DNA of 64,000 bases from Salarias fasciatus (GCF_902148845.1 NC_043755.1:2280378-2344377); one strand, 5' to 3'; counted from the stretch's first letter, positions 52,134-63,190 are shown. Numbers and translations: made by a program. Notes: generated by a model not told the origin, from the sequence alone.

Positions 52134-53313
52134 ATGTCGACGTTAGGAACCAGTTATTACGTTGACTCGCGCATTCTTCCCGAGCAGGAAGATATGGCAC
52201 CGAGGTACTCATCAGCTGCAGGGGTGGAGCAGGCTGTGGTCACTGAATATGGCGGACAGGAGTCTTGCCCTTTGCAGGCGAAATCTTCTATTTTTGGTGG
52301 ATCATGGAGTACCATCCCTTCCCACCCGCCAAACACGACAGCCCCGACCTATATTCATCACCATTATACAAGCGGGGACAGCGATGGCATGTTTACGCGC
52401 TCCTGGGCGTTGGACCCGGTCTCTGCGTCCCTGTGCTTGACGGGATTACCATCGACAGGCATGCATTATGAAATAAAGCCCGAGCCTCTGATTGGGAGTG
52501 CTGAATGTACGACTTTGGATACACACACACCTCTTTTGTCTGACATTGAAAACGGAGCGTCCCTGCCGGAGATTCCCTGCGAGAGCTCGTCCGGTAAAGC
52601 GACTGAAGAAAACCCAGCAGGAGAGGAGAAGGGGGAGAATGATGCAAGTAGGTTATGAAGTGTTATTTCTTTGTACTCACATTTTGGACTGATTTAGATG
52701 GCGTAAACAGCAAGTAATTGCTTGAGCGTGAGGAGAACTGGTTTTAAAATTGCACAATTTGCATTATGGCTTTAGTATAATTATAATGGCGAGGGAGTCC
52801 AGAGCCATAATGAAACGTGAACATTCTCCATTGCGAATGATGCAGTGCACTGTGGAAAAAACATGTCTGGTGTGACTAGTTTTCCCTAATGTCCAAATTC
52901 CTTAGTGCAGACTAAAATAAATAAATAATATAACAAAGACTTTAAGACAACAGAGTTGCCAGGGTGTGTTATCCTTAAATACCAATGAAGTGAACAAACT
53001 ACAGTTGTGTTTTAATTTCTATTCTGAGGCCATTAACTCTGCTGTCTCAACATTTTTTGATCCCCTGTCTCCAGATAACCCGTCATCCAACTGGCTTCAC
53101 GCAAAGCCCACCAGAAAAAAGCGCTGTCCGTACACAAAACACCAAATCCTCGAACTGGAAAAGGAGTTTCTGTTTAACATGTACCTCCCCCGGGACCGTA
53201 GATACGAAGTAGCCAGAGTCCTGAATTTGACCGAGAGACAGGTGAAAATCTGGTTTCAGAACCGCAGGATGAAGATGAAGAAAGAAAACAAAGACCGGAG
53301 GAGAGACAGTTAA
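52134..53313 (+). CDS. hoxa9b: homeobox protein Hox-A9b
   Basis: Exons 52134-52647 and 53075-53313 (stop TAA) give 250 aa (human HOXA9 272). The N terminus [14 protein letters not shown] matches the Hox9 activation domain start, followed by [49 protein letters not shown] and [10 protein letters not shown]. Exon 2 starts [17 protein letters not shown]: the NW tryptophan is the Pbx contact of group 9. The homeodomain is about residues 184-243 ([54 protein letters not shown]) with tail ENKDRRRDS. Within the homeodomain YLPRDRR has Pro where human has Thr. The 3' UTR carries two miR-196 seed matches. It patterns the posterior axis and participates in haematopoietic regulation in vertebrates. Confidence 0.97.
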
Positions 53314-53581
53314 CTGGGTTTGGACGGATGGTGGATTAGAGCCTGAGAGAAGGGGGAGGGGGAGGGTGATGGGGGGGTATTCCCTTAATATTCCTAACCT
53401 GTTACACATGTTGTTGTAAAGTTAGTGCTGTTAAAACAATGCTGGATGTTTGTTTTTTTTTCTATTCAGCGTGTAATGTTTGTGAGAGGACAAAATGTCT
53501 GGTCAGAATATTAGATGTTGTACTTTGCGCACACAGATAGTCCAACTTAGGCCATTTGTTATTTGCATGAAATGATCCTTG

Positions 53582-53608
53582 ACTACCTGAATGTCCTTCT
53601 GCTACCTA
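53582..53608 (+). promoter_or_regulatory. two miR-196 seed-match sites in the hoxa9b 3' UTR
   Basis: ACTACCT at 53582-53588 is complementary to miR-196 nucleotides 2-8. CTACCTA at 53602-53608 is complementary to nucleotides 2-7 with an A opposite nucleotide 1. Both lie between the stop (53313) and the poly(A) signal (53736). Their starts are 20 bp apart, within the spacing that allows cooperative repression. Confidence 0.6.
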
Positions 53609-53735
53609 TTTGCATTGTTTAACTTATTGTTTTTGCAACTTTAAATGTTTTCTAACTGTTAGATTTTTGATGCATTTGTGAAAAAAAACCCCATTACGCA
53701 CACGTTAATACCTCGTGATTCTTAATTTCAAGATA

Positions 53736-53741
53736 AATAAA
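53736..53741 (+). terminator. candidate poly(A) signal of hoxa9b
   Basis: AATAAA 423 bp after the hoxa9b stop, followed by GT-rich sequence. Confidence 0.6.
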
Positions 53742-55069
53742 GTGTAGTTTGTATAGCCCAAAAAGACAATGATCATGTGGTTTCGGTGTTATTTTTACTT
53801 AAGCTATACACCATAAAATGTGTCGCTTTGTGACAAAACAAAATGGTAAGATTGTGTTTTTCAACGTTTTGTTCAGTCTAAAATATTCCAAAATTTGTTT
53901 CACTCTGAACTGTGAGTGAAATTAATTGCATTGCAATTATAGGTTTAATTACAGAAAAAAATTCGTAGAAATTTGTAAAGAACATAAAAAAAACAACTTC
54001 CGTTATTTGTTCTGCTTTGCATCCATTGAGTTTTATGACACAATTAAGCCTGCAGTGTTAAAGCCCGTAGTTTGTAAAGCTTATTTTTTAAGAACCTATT
54101 ACTTTACATTTCATATTTTCATCATCATATATTTACTTTTTAAAATTATAACTACACTGCATGTGATTGAGAACTTTCTCAAGGTGAAGTGCGTCTATCT
54201 TCCTTTTGTTTCTTAATTTTACAATAGACAGGTTTGTGAATTCATCTAAAAAAAATAATCCTGATATTTGGGGAAAAATTTGTAACAATTACGTCCTCAG
54301 ATTAAACTAAAGCTTTCCACGACAGTGGAAACCACAGTGTCCGTTAAAAACAACATACCCAAGCTATGTTGCATTTTATGGGGGACGGGGTCATAAAAAC
54401 GTGAGAGCAAACGGAGGCAAAAGCAGAACACATTGGAGGGTTTATCCATAATTTTGTTTAATTGTTTGACTCACCGCATCTGTATTTACAGATATTTATG
54501 GGACGTGTTCGGCCTTTGATCGCCCCATAACGAGACTGGATGCCCTCTGCAATGAACCACAATCACAGCCTCAGCTGTTTATAAGGTGCGAAAGCTGAAA
54601 AGCATGTAGAGGTTCTGTGACAGCAGTAAAGCAGCATTTCTGATGAGGCTCCGGCAAACAGTTAAATATGTGATATTGCTGGAGGACACGCCTGAAGCAC
54701 AGGGGCGACGCCACAAGCACATGTGCGCGCCACGGAGGGCCGTGAGGAGGGTTTGGCAGGAGTGCAAATGGGTCTGTCCTGAAACGTCTAATTACTTTAC
54801 AACCGTCTAGCAACAATTAAACTGTCTCGGTGCGGAAACATCCGCTCGTTTTGTCGCAGCAGAGCTCTGGGGACAACAGCGCGCACAGACGGCCCACAAA
54901 GGCAAGCTTCACCTCCAGACACAGAGCTTCATCAAGATGTAAATCCAGAATGGGGCTAGGAATCTAACCTGGTGAATATTTGTATTTAGATTTTAATTTT
55001 TCCATTTAATAAGTGAGCATGTGAGCAAGGCCAGTGTCCAGGAGCTGGTGGTGTCCAGGCTGTGCGCCC

Positions 55070-55089
55070 TGCTGCTGCTGCTGCTGCTG
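55070..55089. repeat. (CTG)n short repeat
   Basis: Six to seven CTG units. Confidence 0.85.
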
Positions 55090-56364
55090 CGCTCTGACCA
55101 GCAGGTGGAAGCAGCAGCTCATTTCAAGGAAAAAAAAAAAAATGCTGAAACTGGTGTGATGCGTTCACTGCACACTGAGACCACTCCCCCCCTCACCCGC
55201 AGCAGGACCTTCGGTACTTTTTTCTGTGGTTTTCATCAACACAGCCTATTAATATCACTGCCTGTTGAGTTTAATTTGCGCTTTACTTCACACCCTGTCG
55301 TTTAACGACAATCGATTCATTTCTCTATTTTAAAGTCCACTTAATTAAAGCGAGGCTGTGTGGAAACCGAGGTTCTAAGTTTAAAAAGGCACGTAGACGT
55401 TCTGTAAGTATTTTTGTCGAAAGAGTTCACCCCTAATGTTTTGAAATGCTTTTTTTTTTAAGTTCTCAGAACAGATTGGCTTCATTCAATTTTATTAAAT
55501 TTGCTCAACAGATAATTCCCCTTTCAGCAGAACCCCGTGAACAATCGAATAGAAATACTCCATTAAACCCAGTGGAACATTCTTTTTATGTTGATTTTTT
55601 TTTTTTTTTTTTTTGGTGTGTGTGTGTGGGGGGGGGGGGGGCGTTGAATTGGATCTAATAAAACTTAAGGTCTAAAAATGGCGAAAATAGTGAACCCACC
55701 CCTGCTCACACCCACCGCCCTTTCCTCCCTCAACCTCACCCGTTCTCCCCCTCTCCCCCACAGGAAGGTCACCCACATGCAGGCCATTAGGTCTCATATT
55801 CCTTTGTGGGTGAAAACCGAAAGGATGTTTCGAGGACAACCAATATTCACTTTGCCCTCAAAGATAAACAGCCATATTATCCCATCAGAGAGGCGGCATA
55901 AGCACCGCGTTTACTGCGTTCCTGACCGATCCTCGTAAAGGTTTGGCTCCACATCTTCCATGCAAACAGCAGCATGAATGGTAGAAGAAAAAAGAAAAAC
56001 AGAAAGTTGCCAGGTTTGCTGCGACCTTTCATGACCCCCACGCTTCACATATCACCGGCAGAAGAGGCCACGAGTCAGATCCGGAGAAGAAGTTCAGGAA
56101 GCCTCCTTCATCCACGTATCCCCTCTCTGCAGATATTCTGTTGTGTTGGATGAATCCCAGGGTGAATGTGGAAAGTGAGGTTACCTCCGTAATGTGCGGC
56201 TGTGGTCGCAGATGCTCAAATATTAAACACGGATTGACCTCCTAAGTATCCGAGACCGCAACGGATTCCTGCGCAATTTACATTTATGGGGAAATACTTG
56301 AAAATCCGCTTTCACTTAACTGTTCATTTTCCTGTCCGGGTATTCCTTATATGTTGAGATTACG

Positions 56365-56400
<36 letters not shown>

Positions 56401-56683
56401 AACTGCCAGGACGGGTGAGCAGAAAAATCTCCAAAATTGGAGAGACACGCGCGAGCAGAGAATGACAGGGTTTATTTTATTATTGTTACCATGAGGAATA
56501 AAGTGTTTGATGCAATTTATTATTCCGCAGACATTACTCAAATGATGTTAGGGGCGATTCAAAAAAGTGTTCTCTGGATCAGTTAAAGCAGTATTTCAAA
56601 ACATATCCAATTGTTTGATTTGACGACTCAAAATACGTTTGGAGTATTATATATCTGTCAAATCGGCTCGATAATTGATAATT

Positions 56684-56783
<100 letters not shown>

Positions 56784-58199
56784 TGCGTTTTCCAGACAAA
56801 ATACGTTACAGCTTGGATATAACTCAGCATTTTATTTCCAGTTTTGTATCTCACGGGGGAAAATACAATCACAAACACTGTATTCTGACATAAAGCAGCC
56901 TTAATGATGAAAACAAAAAGCAATAAAGACCTTTTTTTTTAATGCATCTCCTCAATTGTGTAAACATAAAAAATAAATAAATATAATCCATAATAAAAAT
57001 GGACGTTAATAGATAATAAAACAGTTTTAAGAATAAAAAAGAAACACACACACTGTTTTATTCAATTGTTTTATTGTTGATTCCGGTTAAATATTTGCAT
57101 TTAACTCACCATATAATAAGACATGCTTGTGCTGGCAGAGGGGTTCTGAACCATTTTCTCCTGTGGTCTCAGGGCTGGCCCGCTTGTTTCCCAGATGTCT
57201 CCTGTCGGTGCACAGCAGACGGGAAACGAGCCTCTGGTGTTCACGGCTCGTCCACACGCCGTCTTCTTGTCTGCTTCGGCGCAGATCGAGCAGCAGACAG
57301 TGGCTTCCTGTCGTCACCGAGGAGCATAAATCAAAATTTGTTGCAACGCGAAATGTGAAATATGCTCAATTCCCAGCATGCACTGCAATATATCAAGCAT
57401 TTTCCCCCTTTTTGGAATAAGGTTCAGCATTCCCCCCTCGTCTCCATCTCCATTAAGTTTCATTCCCTCTGATCAGACACGTTTATACTGTTTATATACA
57501 GTACTATATATGTACACAATTGTGACGAAAAAATGTGAATTACTGCGAATAAAAATGGAACAAACAGAAAAGAGCAAAGAACAGGTTACATTCTGTTAAT
57601 TTAATGTGTATATTTAAATGATTATATATCCTCTTTAATGGATCTCGATAAAAGAGAATTATCCATTTGCTAGACCTGCCTTATGAGCAGAGAGCATCTT
57701 CAACAACACTAAACCCACAATAATGTTTTATGAGCAGACATCAAATGTTATGGAGTACGTATTAAAGATAAATATTTTTAAGATCCAGGAACGTCAAAGA
57801 TTTTTTTTTCCTCAGTGGTGCACTGACCGAGAGAAAGGTAGAGACAATGAGACTGAGGAGCTGAATGCCAACACCCACTCACCTCAGCAAACAATTGATG
57901 CTCTGAAAAATCCCCTCCGATCGTTTCTACACAAAAACAGCAGCTCCAGTCTTCTCTTCTGTCGCTTTTTTTGGGCGGTATAATCCATCTTGCAATCGAA
58001 AAAAGCCACAGATATCAAATTGTTCATTTATTTCATCAAGTAATTGTAAGAAGGCCTCGTGTCTGTAAGGCGGTGGCTCTGATCTGTGCTCGTGGGGAAA
58101 TCCAGACATTTCTGAATTTAAAAAAAAAAGGCATCTTACAGCCCAGCAGAGTGACTGTCCTCTTCCTGGCCATATATGATCTAAGGGAGTGTTGGATGG

Positions 58200-58460
58200 T
58201 TTAAACGTGTTCTTAGGGCAGGGAGCTGTCAGACCTTTTGGCGAGAAAGATTGATCACACCCAGGCTACCAGGACTCTTTGTTTAGAGCCCGAGCAATAA
58301 ACAGCCATCACTTCCCACCTTTCCTAAGCTTCACACTGCAGTGGCAAATCATTCCCGCTCTCCTATGTAATATAGCCAATAATGCCGAGGCGTAACAGTG
58401 AATGGTGGGTCAGGTCAACGCCATCCCAATAGGTGAAATAAAATAAATGAAATTTGATGT
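58200..58460 (+). promoter_or_regulatory. candidate hindbrain enhancer upstream of hoxa2b (Prep/Meis + Pbx-Hox sites)
   Basis: CTGTCA (Prep/Meis consensus) at 58226-58231 and AGATTGATCA (Pbx-Hox type) at 58248-58257, with 16 bp between them. A CTTTGTT Sox-type core lies near 58278. The block is free of simple repeats, unlike its surroundings, and lies 1.0-1.2 kb 5' of the hoxa2b ATG. The same bipartite arrangement drives rhombomere 4 expression in the vertebrate Hoxb2 and Hoxa2 genes. Function here is inferred. Confidence 0.45.
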
Positions 58461-59079
58461 CGAACACGGGGCTGTAAATAGTAAAATACTGACAAATGCT
58501 CATTAAAGATCCCAGCTGTTTTCTTAGGGTTGACGCTAAAAAAAGTGCCTTTTCTCCAGATTTCCTATAAACGCTTCAGCTGCACTGTAATCCGCACAGA
58601 CGTAATTTACAAGATCATTTAAATAATTAGAGATCAAGCAGTGCCAAAATTTGACTCAAGCCTATTAAAACTGCTGCCTGTCTGGGAGGATGTGTTGGGG
58701 GAAGGGTGGACGTGTAGCTGGATGTTTCTGGTGCCGCAGCTTTTCCTCTCCAAGCAAAAAAAAACCTTCAAGATTAACGCCTCGGCTACCGAGGACGACT
58801 CCGGGGCGTGCACGTATCGCGAGACACAAACGAACGTGTCCGGCCTCAGATGATTTGTGGAGAAATGAATGCACCACGCTGGAAAAACAGGCGCGCGCAC
58901 TGGAAGGGTAATTCCTGCGGACACGCGCGCGCGCAAAAAAAAAAAAAGAGGGTACCACCACTTTGGGGTGCTTTCACTAGGGGAGGACGGGGTCAGATGG
59001 GGGAGTTTGTGTTGTGGTGGTTGTGGGATTTTTTTTTGTTAGAAGGTTAGGGGTAAACAAACTGCCCCCCCTCCCCCCG

Positions 59080-59081
59080 CC

Positions 59082-59112
<31 letters not shown>

Positions 59113-59122
59113 AAAAAAAAAA
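59080..59122. repeat. C23-A20 homopolymer junction
   Basis: Twenty-three C followed directly by twenty A, preceded by more C-rich sequence, about 320-360 bp upstream of the hoxa2b ATG. Confidence 0.95.
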
Positions 59123-59177
59123 GTGTAAATAAAGCAGCTCCTGCCCCCGGAATGAGGCGTTTCCTCTCAGACGTTCT

Positions 59178-59187
59178 CGATCAATCA
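59178..59187 (-). promoter_or_regulatory. Pbx-Hox consensus site in hoxa2b proximal promoter
   Basis: TGATTGATCG on the - strand fits the TGATNNAT(T/G/C)(G/A) Pbx-Hox consensus. It lies 250 bp before the hoxa2b ATG. Nearby are a TTGTCA half-match to Prep/Meis (near 59226) and a CATGTG E-box (near 59245). Confidence 0.4.
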
Positions 59188-59436
59188 CAGGGGACAGTGG
59201 CTTCTTTTGATAAAAGCCCGAAATTGTCATTGGGCAGATGCAATCATGTGACAAGCCGCACAGTCTAATTCCGACCATGTCCTCATGGAAGCAATAGTTT
59301 ATGGCACAGAGGTCTCCCTACGACTATAACCAGTTAAGTAGTTTATGAAAATAAACTGCTTATTAATTTTTATGATTTCTGCCCCCTTCTTGCGTTTACT
59401 TAGAATCGGCGGGCTCTCCGAGGCAAGCGGGAGGAG

Positions 59437-60997
59437 ATGAATTACGAATTTGGGCGAGAAAGTGGTTTCATCAACAGCCAGCCGTCGCTCGCCGAGTGCC
59501 TGACATCTTTCACTGGCCCTGTCGGTGATGCATTTCAAAGTTCATCAATCAAGAGCTGTGCGCTTTCACAGTCGACACTGATTCCTCCTCCCTTTGAGCA
59601 GAGCGTCGCCGGCCTCAGTCCGAGCGTCCACCCACGCCACAGCCGCTGCAAGCAGGCTGTGAAAGGCTGCAGCCCGCTGCAGGCTGCGTCACCCCCGGAG
59701 TACCCGTGGATGAAGGAGAAGAAAAGCATCAAGAGGACCCCGGCTGCTGCTGCTTCTTCTTCTTCTTCTTTCTCCTCTTCCTCCTCCGACGCTGCGCCTT
59801 CCACGACGGCCGACTCCTCACCACTCTACTTCTCCCCCCAAGGCAAGACATGATGATTAATAACCTCCATGTGAAAAAAAAAGAAAGGGAAAAAAGAAAG
59901 GCTTCTCATTGTGTGAGGATTCCCCCTCTGCATGCACGGAGCAGCATCCCGGGCCTCGCGCAACGTGGGCGTCCCTTATAAGCCAGTATAGGATTTTGAT
60001 TTAAGCATGCTTAATCTCATCAAGTAACGCACTGACTTGTGATGCAGTGTAAGAGCGTTAATGTTTGACAGTAATGGAGAGTGATAGATTATTCTTACAC
60101 GGACCAGCAGCTGGCATGTTCATTAATCTTCACCCTCCGTCCCGTCCTGTCCACGCAGACCCATCATATTCTGCCTGGGCCCCATAAATCTCCCCAGTCC
60201 CGGTGCCTGCTTTCCACAGGTTTCAGCCGATACGGAGCTTTATTTTGCCCCACACACACAAACTGTGTCCCCTCCCAAATGGAAAGCAATGTTGTGATTG
60301 AAATGTTTCTGGCTTTGTTTGCTGTTTTTTAGGTTCACCTGAAGGACCAGAGGGCGGTGTGGGTGGCGTGGGGGTCTCCAGGAGGCTGAGGACCGCGTAC
60401 ACGAACACCCAACTTCTGGAGCTGGAGAAAGAGTTCCACTTCAACAAATACCTGTGCAGACCCCGGCGGGTGGAAATAGCAGCCTTGCTGGATTTAACGG
60501 AGAAGCAGGTGAAGGTGTGGTTTCAGAACCGGCGGATGAAGCACAAGAGGCAGACCCACAGCAAAGAGAACCGGGACAGTGAGGGGAAATACGCGCGTCC
60601 GGAGGCGGAGGACGGCGGCGCGGCGGCCGGGGCGCTCCTGGAGAGGGAGAGGTATTTCCACCAAAATACCTTGACTTCACAATACTGTCACAACGGACAC
60701 AATGCGGAGAACCAAAGCCCGGCCGTCGCTCCTTTGAGCAGCAATGAGAAAAATCTGAAACATTTTGCGAACCACCCGACACCCACTGCTCCGATCTGCG
60801 CGGCGACAATAGGCCCGGACAATGATTCCTCCCCGGGCCTGGACGTCTCTTTGCAGGATTTCCAAGCGTTCTCATCCCCGTCATCTTTTTCTCCGGGTTT
60901 GTCAGACGCAGCAGAAAGTCCCCTTCCCCTGTCCGAAACTTTTGATCTTTTCTCAGAAACTCTCACAACAATCGACCTGCAAAATCTAAGTTACTGA
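59437..60997 (+). CDS. hoxa2b: homeobox protein Hox-A2b
   Basis: Exons 59437-59842 and 60333-60997 (stop TGA) give 356 aa (human HOXA2 376). The start [20 protein letters not shown] and the blocks [20 protein letters not shown] and [12 protein letters not shown] match HOXA2, with the Pbx-binding YPWM at residues 89-92. A polyserine run (codons near 59752-59788) replaces the mammalian alanine-rich stretch. The homeodomain is about residues 152-211 ([35 protein letters not shown]). The C terminus keeps [16 protein letters not shown] and the final [11 protein letters not shown]. The only frame-preserving donor is GC rather than GT: CCCAAG|GCAAGA, pairing with TTTTAG|GTTCAC. Hoxa2 is the selector of second pharyngeal arch identity and of anterior rhombomeres, and in teleosts hoxa2b is the main arch-2 selector. 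Confidence 0.97.
60066..60091 (+). promoter_or_regulatory. intronic Prep/Meis + Pbx-Hox element (candidate r4 enhancer)
   Basis: TGACAG at 60066-60071 (Prep/Meis) and TGATAGATTA at 60082-60091 (fits TGATNNATTA, Pbx-Hox), separated by 10 bp, within the single hoxa2b intron. The vertebrate Hoxa2 rhombomere 4 enhancer is known to lie in this intron and to work through Pbx-Hox and Prep/Meis sites, so position and motif type agree. Confidence 0.55.
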
Positions 60998-61198
60998 AAT
61001 GTGGACTCCTGTTAGACACCATGCTATATTTCTTTTTCTCTTTTTAGCGCGGGGGGGCAAAATAATAGACTAGATTTCACAAATAAGGTAAGTTAAAAAG
61101 AAGAGTGACAAATCTATTATGTGTCTGCCTGTCGAAAAGCTGCTGGAGGACATTACGTTTATTTTTTCAATTATATCTGAGCACAATATTTTTCTTGA

Positions 61199-61204
61199 AA
61201 TAAA
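61199..61204 (+). terminator. candidate poly(A) signal of hoxa2b
   Basis: AATAAA about 200 bp after the hoxa2b stop, with TTGATTGTAATC and T/G-rich sequence downstream. Confidence 0.6.
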
Positions 61205-62730
61205 ACTTTATATTGATTGTAATCAGCTGCACTGTCTTATTTCACAAGATTATACAGTGTATTGATTTACTTTTACATCTATGCATGAAAACATAAAATA
61301 TGCTTTAGAATATCAGTTGTAAAATTCGAAAAACAATCTATGGAGCCAAACGTTTATTATAAACAGAACAATCTTTCCCTAAAATCATCCAATAGACGCA
61401 CAATGGACTGCAAAGAAAATGCAATTGGAAATGAATGTTTAACTGAGCATAGTTACATCATTTTTCTCTTTTCATGGGTTTTAGCTGAGAGATTTCTCCA
61501 GTTGCCGCGTCTCCGTCTCTCTCAGGACAATAAAACGAGAACACGGGAAGAGACAAAGAGAGATTCATTGCCTCTGCATGTTTAAGCCCAGAAAAAGAAC
61601 ATTTGCCGTGAGAATTGCCTGCTAGGAGTCCCAGGCCAAAAGCTACGACTTTTCTTGGCTTTCTAATTAAATTTTATTGCCTATAAAACTCACAGGACCG
61701 GGGGTGCTTGTTTATGGCCTGATCCGCAATGTTATACAATCTCTTAGAATTAAGAATCTCACCCTGCCCCATGGTGGTTTTCTCTGCTTTTTTAAATAAT
61801 TTAAAATCATCTTAAGGCTCATTCAAATCTATGGAGCTGATTTTTTTTCTCAAATTGACACATAAACGTAAATCTATTTTAACAATGCAACCGATCTTTT
61901 TAGATATCAGTCAATTCAATGCTCATATTTATTGGCCCATTCAGTTTAACGCAATAAAATCGACATAAATGCAATTTAATTTGGGTCAAATCAACTTCTT
62001 GGGTTTTCTTTAGAGGCATTTCCACACCGACCAGTTGCTCCTTCGCTCACCACAGATATGTGGTGGTTGGTTGATTAAAAAAAAATATTAAGCCCACACT
62101 TCTTAATTATTCTGCTGTGGATGCAGATATGTGCTCAGAACACAGAGTGCATGCTGTCAGGACTGCACTGCTGGGCTAAAACATTAATGGTAATAATATA
62201 AATGTTATGCGAGGTTATAAAATTGCTTCCACACAGCTTGGTTTTGAGTTGATGATACTTTTAAAATATAGCGTGAAAGTATTCAAAGCCTCGTCCAAAC
62301 CCAAAGAAAACAGATTAAGTACTCAATCACATGCTATCCTTTGAACTTTGTCAGCACCACAGGTTAAACTAACAGCAGATATGGATGTAATTCTTATATT
62401 AAATACAAAAAACTGGTAAGAGTCCTACTAATTTGGCACAGCAGTCTCAAAACCCAAATCTGCAAACAGGTAGTCGGTGAATTTCTGCATAGTTAAGCTA
62501 TTTAAGCAAGGAAAACTACAAGTTAAACCCAAGCTTTCACTTTGATGGTCCTCTCCCTGCGTGTGTAACTCACTCCTCTGCTCTGAACTAATGCAGCATG
62601 GTCAACATGCAGTAAGTGGATTACACACCAGTAATGAGGGTGATGAAATGGGAGTGTCTTTGAAAGGACAGGCAAGTAGATGGAGCTTCTGGAGAAACTA
62701 GATACAGCTCTGTCAGTAGATCCCTCCCTC

Positions 62731-62753
62731 CACACACACACACACACACACAC
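62731..62753. repeat. (CA)n microsatellite
   Basis: Eleven CA units directly upstream of the DR1 repeat. Confidence 0.9.
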
Positions 62754-62755
62754 AG

Positions 62756-62821
62756 AGGTCAGAGGTCAAGCCAGCTCCTCTCCACACTGGGAGGAACTAC
62801 TGCCAGGTCAGGAGGGGGTCA
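62756..62821 (+). promoter_or_regulatory. retinoid-type response cluster: DR1 then DR5
   Basis: AGGTCA at 62756-62761 and 62763-62768 form a perfect direct repeat with one spacer base (DR1). AGGTCA at 62805-62810 and GGGTCA at 62816-62821 form a direct repeat with five spacer bases (DR5), the classic RAR-RXR element. Four half-sites on one strand within 66 bp. They lie 1.8 kb 3' of hoxa2b; DR5 RAREs are known 3' of vertebrate Hox1 genes. Activity is inferred. Confidence 0.5.
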
Positions 62822-63190
62822 GGTTTTCAGTGTGGTTGGAGCTTGTGGGGAGTGCAATGGCTGCACAGCTTAAAGGAAGTGACATCAAAATATGTTTTCA
62901 AAAAGGTTAGCAATGGCAGGGCCAGAGATCTCTTTTTGCAGGTGCATTGTGGGGAGCGCCATCTTTGGTGCTGGGGAATTTAGGGATCTACACTTCACTT
63001 GCCACTGTAACACTCTGTGTACCATGCAAGTAGCAATTGAACACGTAAAAGCTCCATAATTTAAAACATTATCATCCTGCACAATATACAAGATATTCAG
63101 CCAACGTGATGAATATAAAAGTTTTATAAGTCTACCACTCAAACACACCACTGAATATAAACTTTCTCACAATGTTATCATTGACAGGGA

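Larger units (their letters stand above)
61230..63180. other. 3' flank of hoxa2b
   Basis: AT-rich sequence without recognisable coding potential. It contains a CA repeat (62731-62753) next to the DR1/DR5 hormone-response-type repeats at 62756-62821. No Hox group 1 homeobox is present up to base 64000. Confidence 0.6.

Noticed and set aside
55678-55938. 86-codon ORF between hoxa9b and hoxa2b
   Set aside because: I tested it as a remnant of hoxa3 to hoxa7. It has no homeodomain, hexapeptide or conserved Hox N-terminal motif. The region is more likely regulatory.
58411-58425. GGGTCAGGTCA as a hormone response element
   Set aside because: The two half-sites overlap by one base, which is not a standard DR spacing for RAR-RXR dimers.
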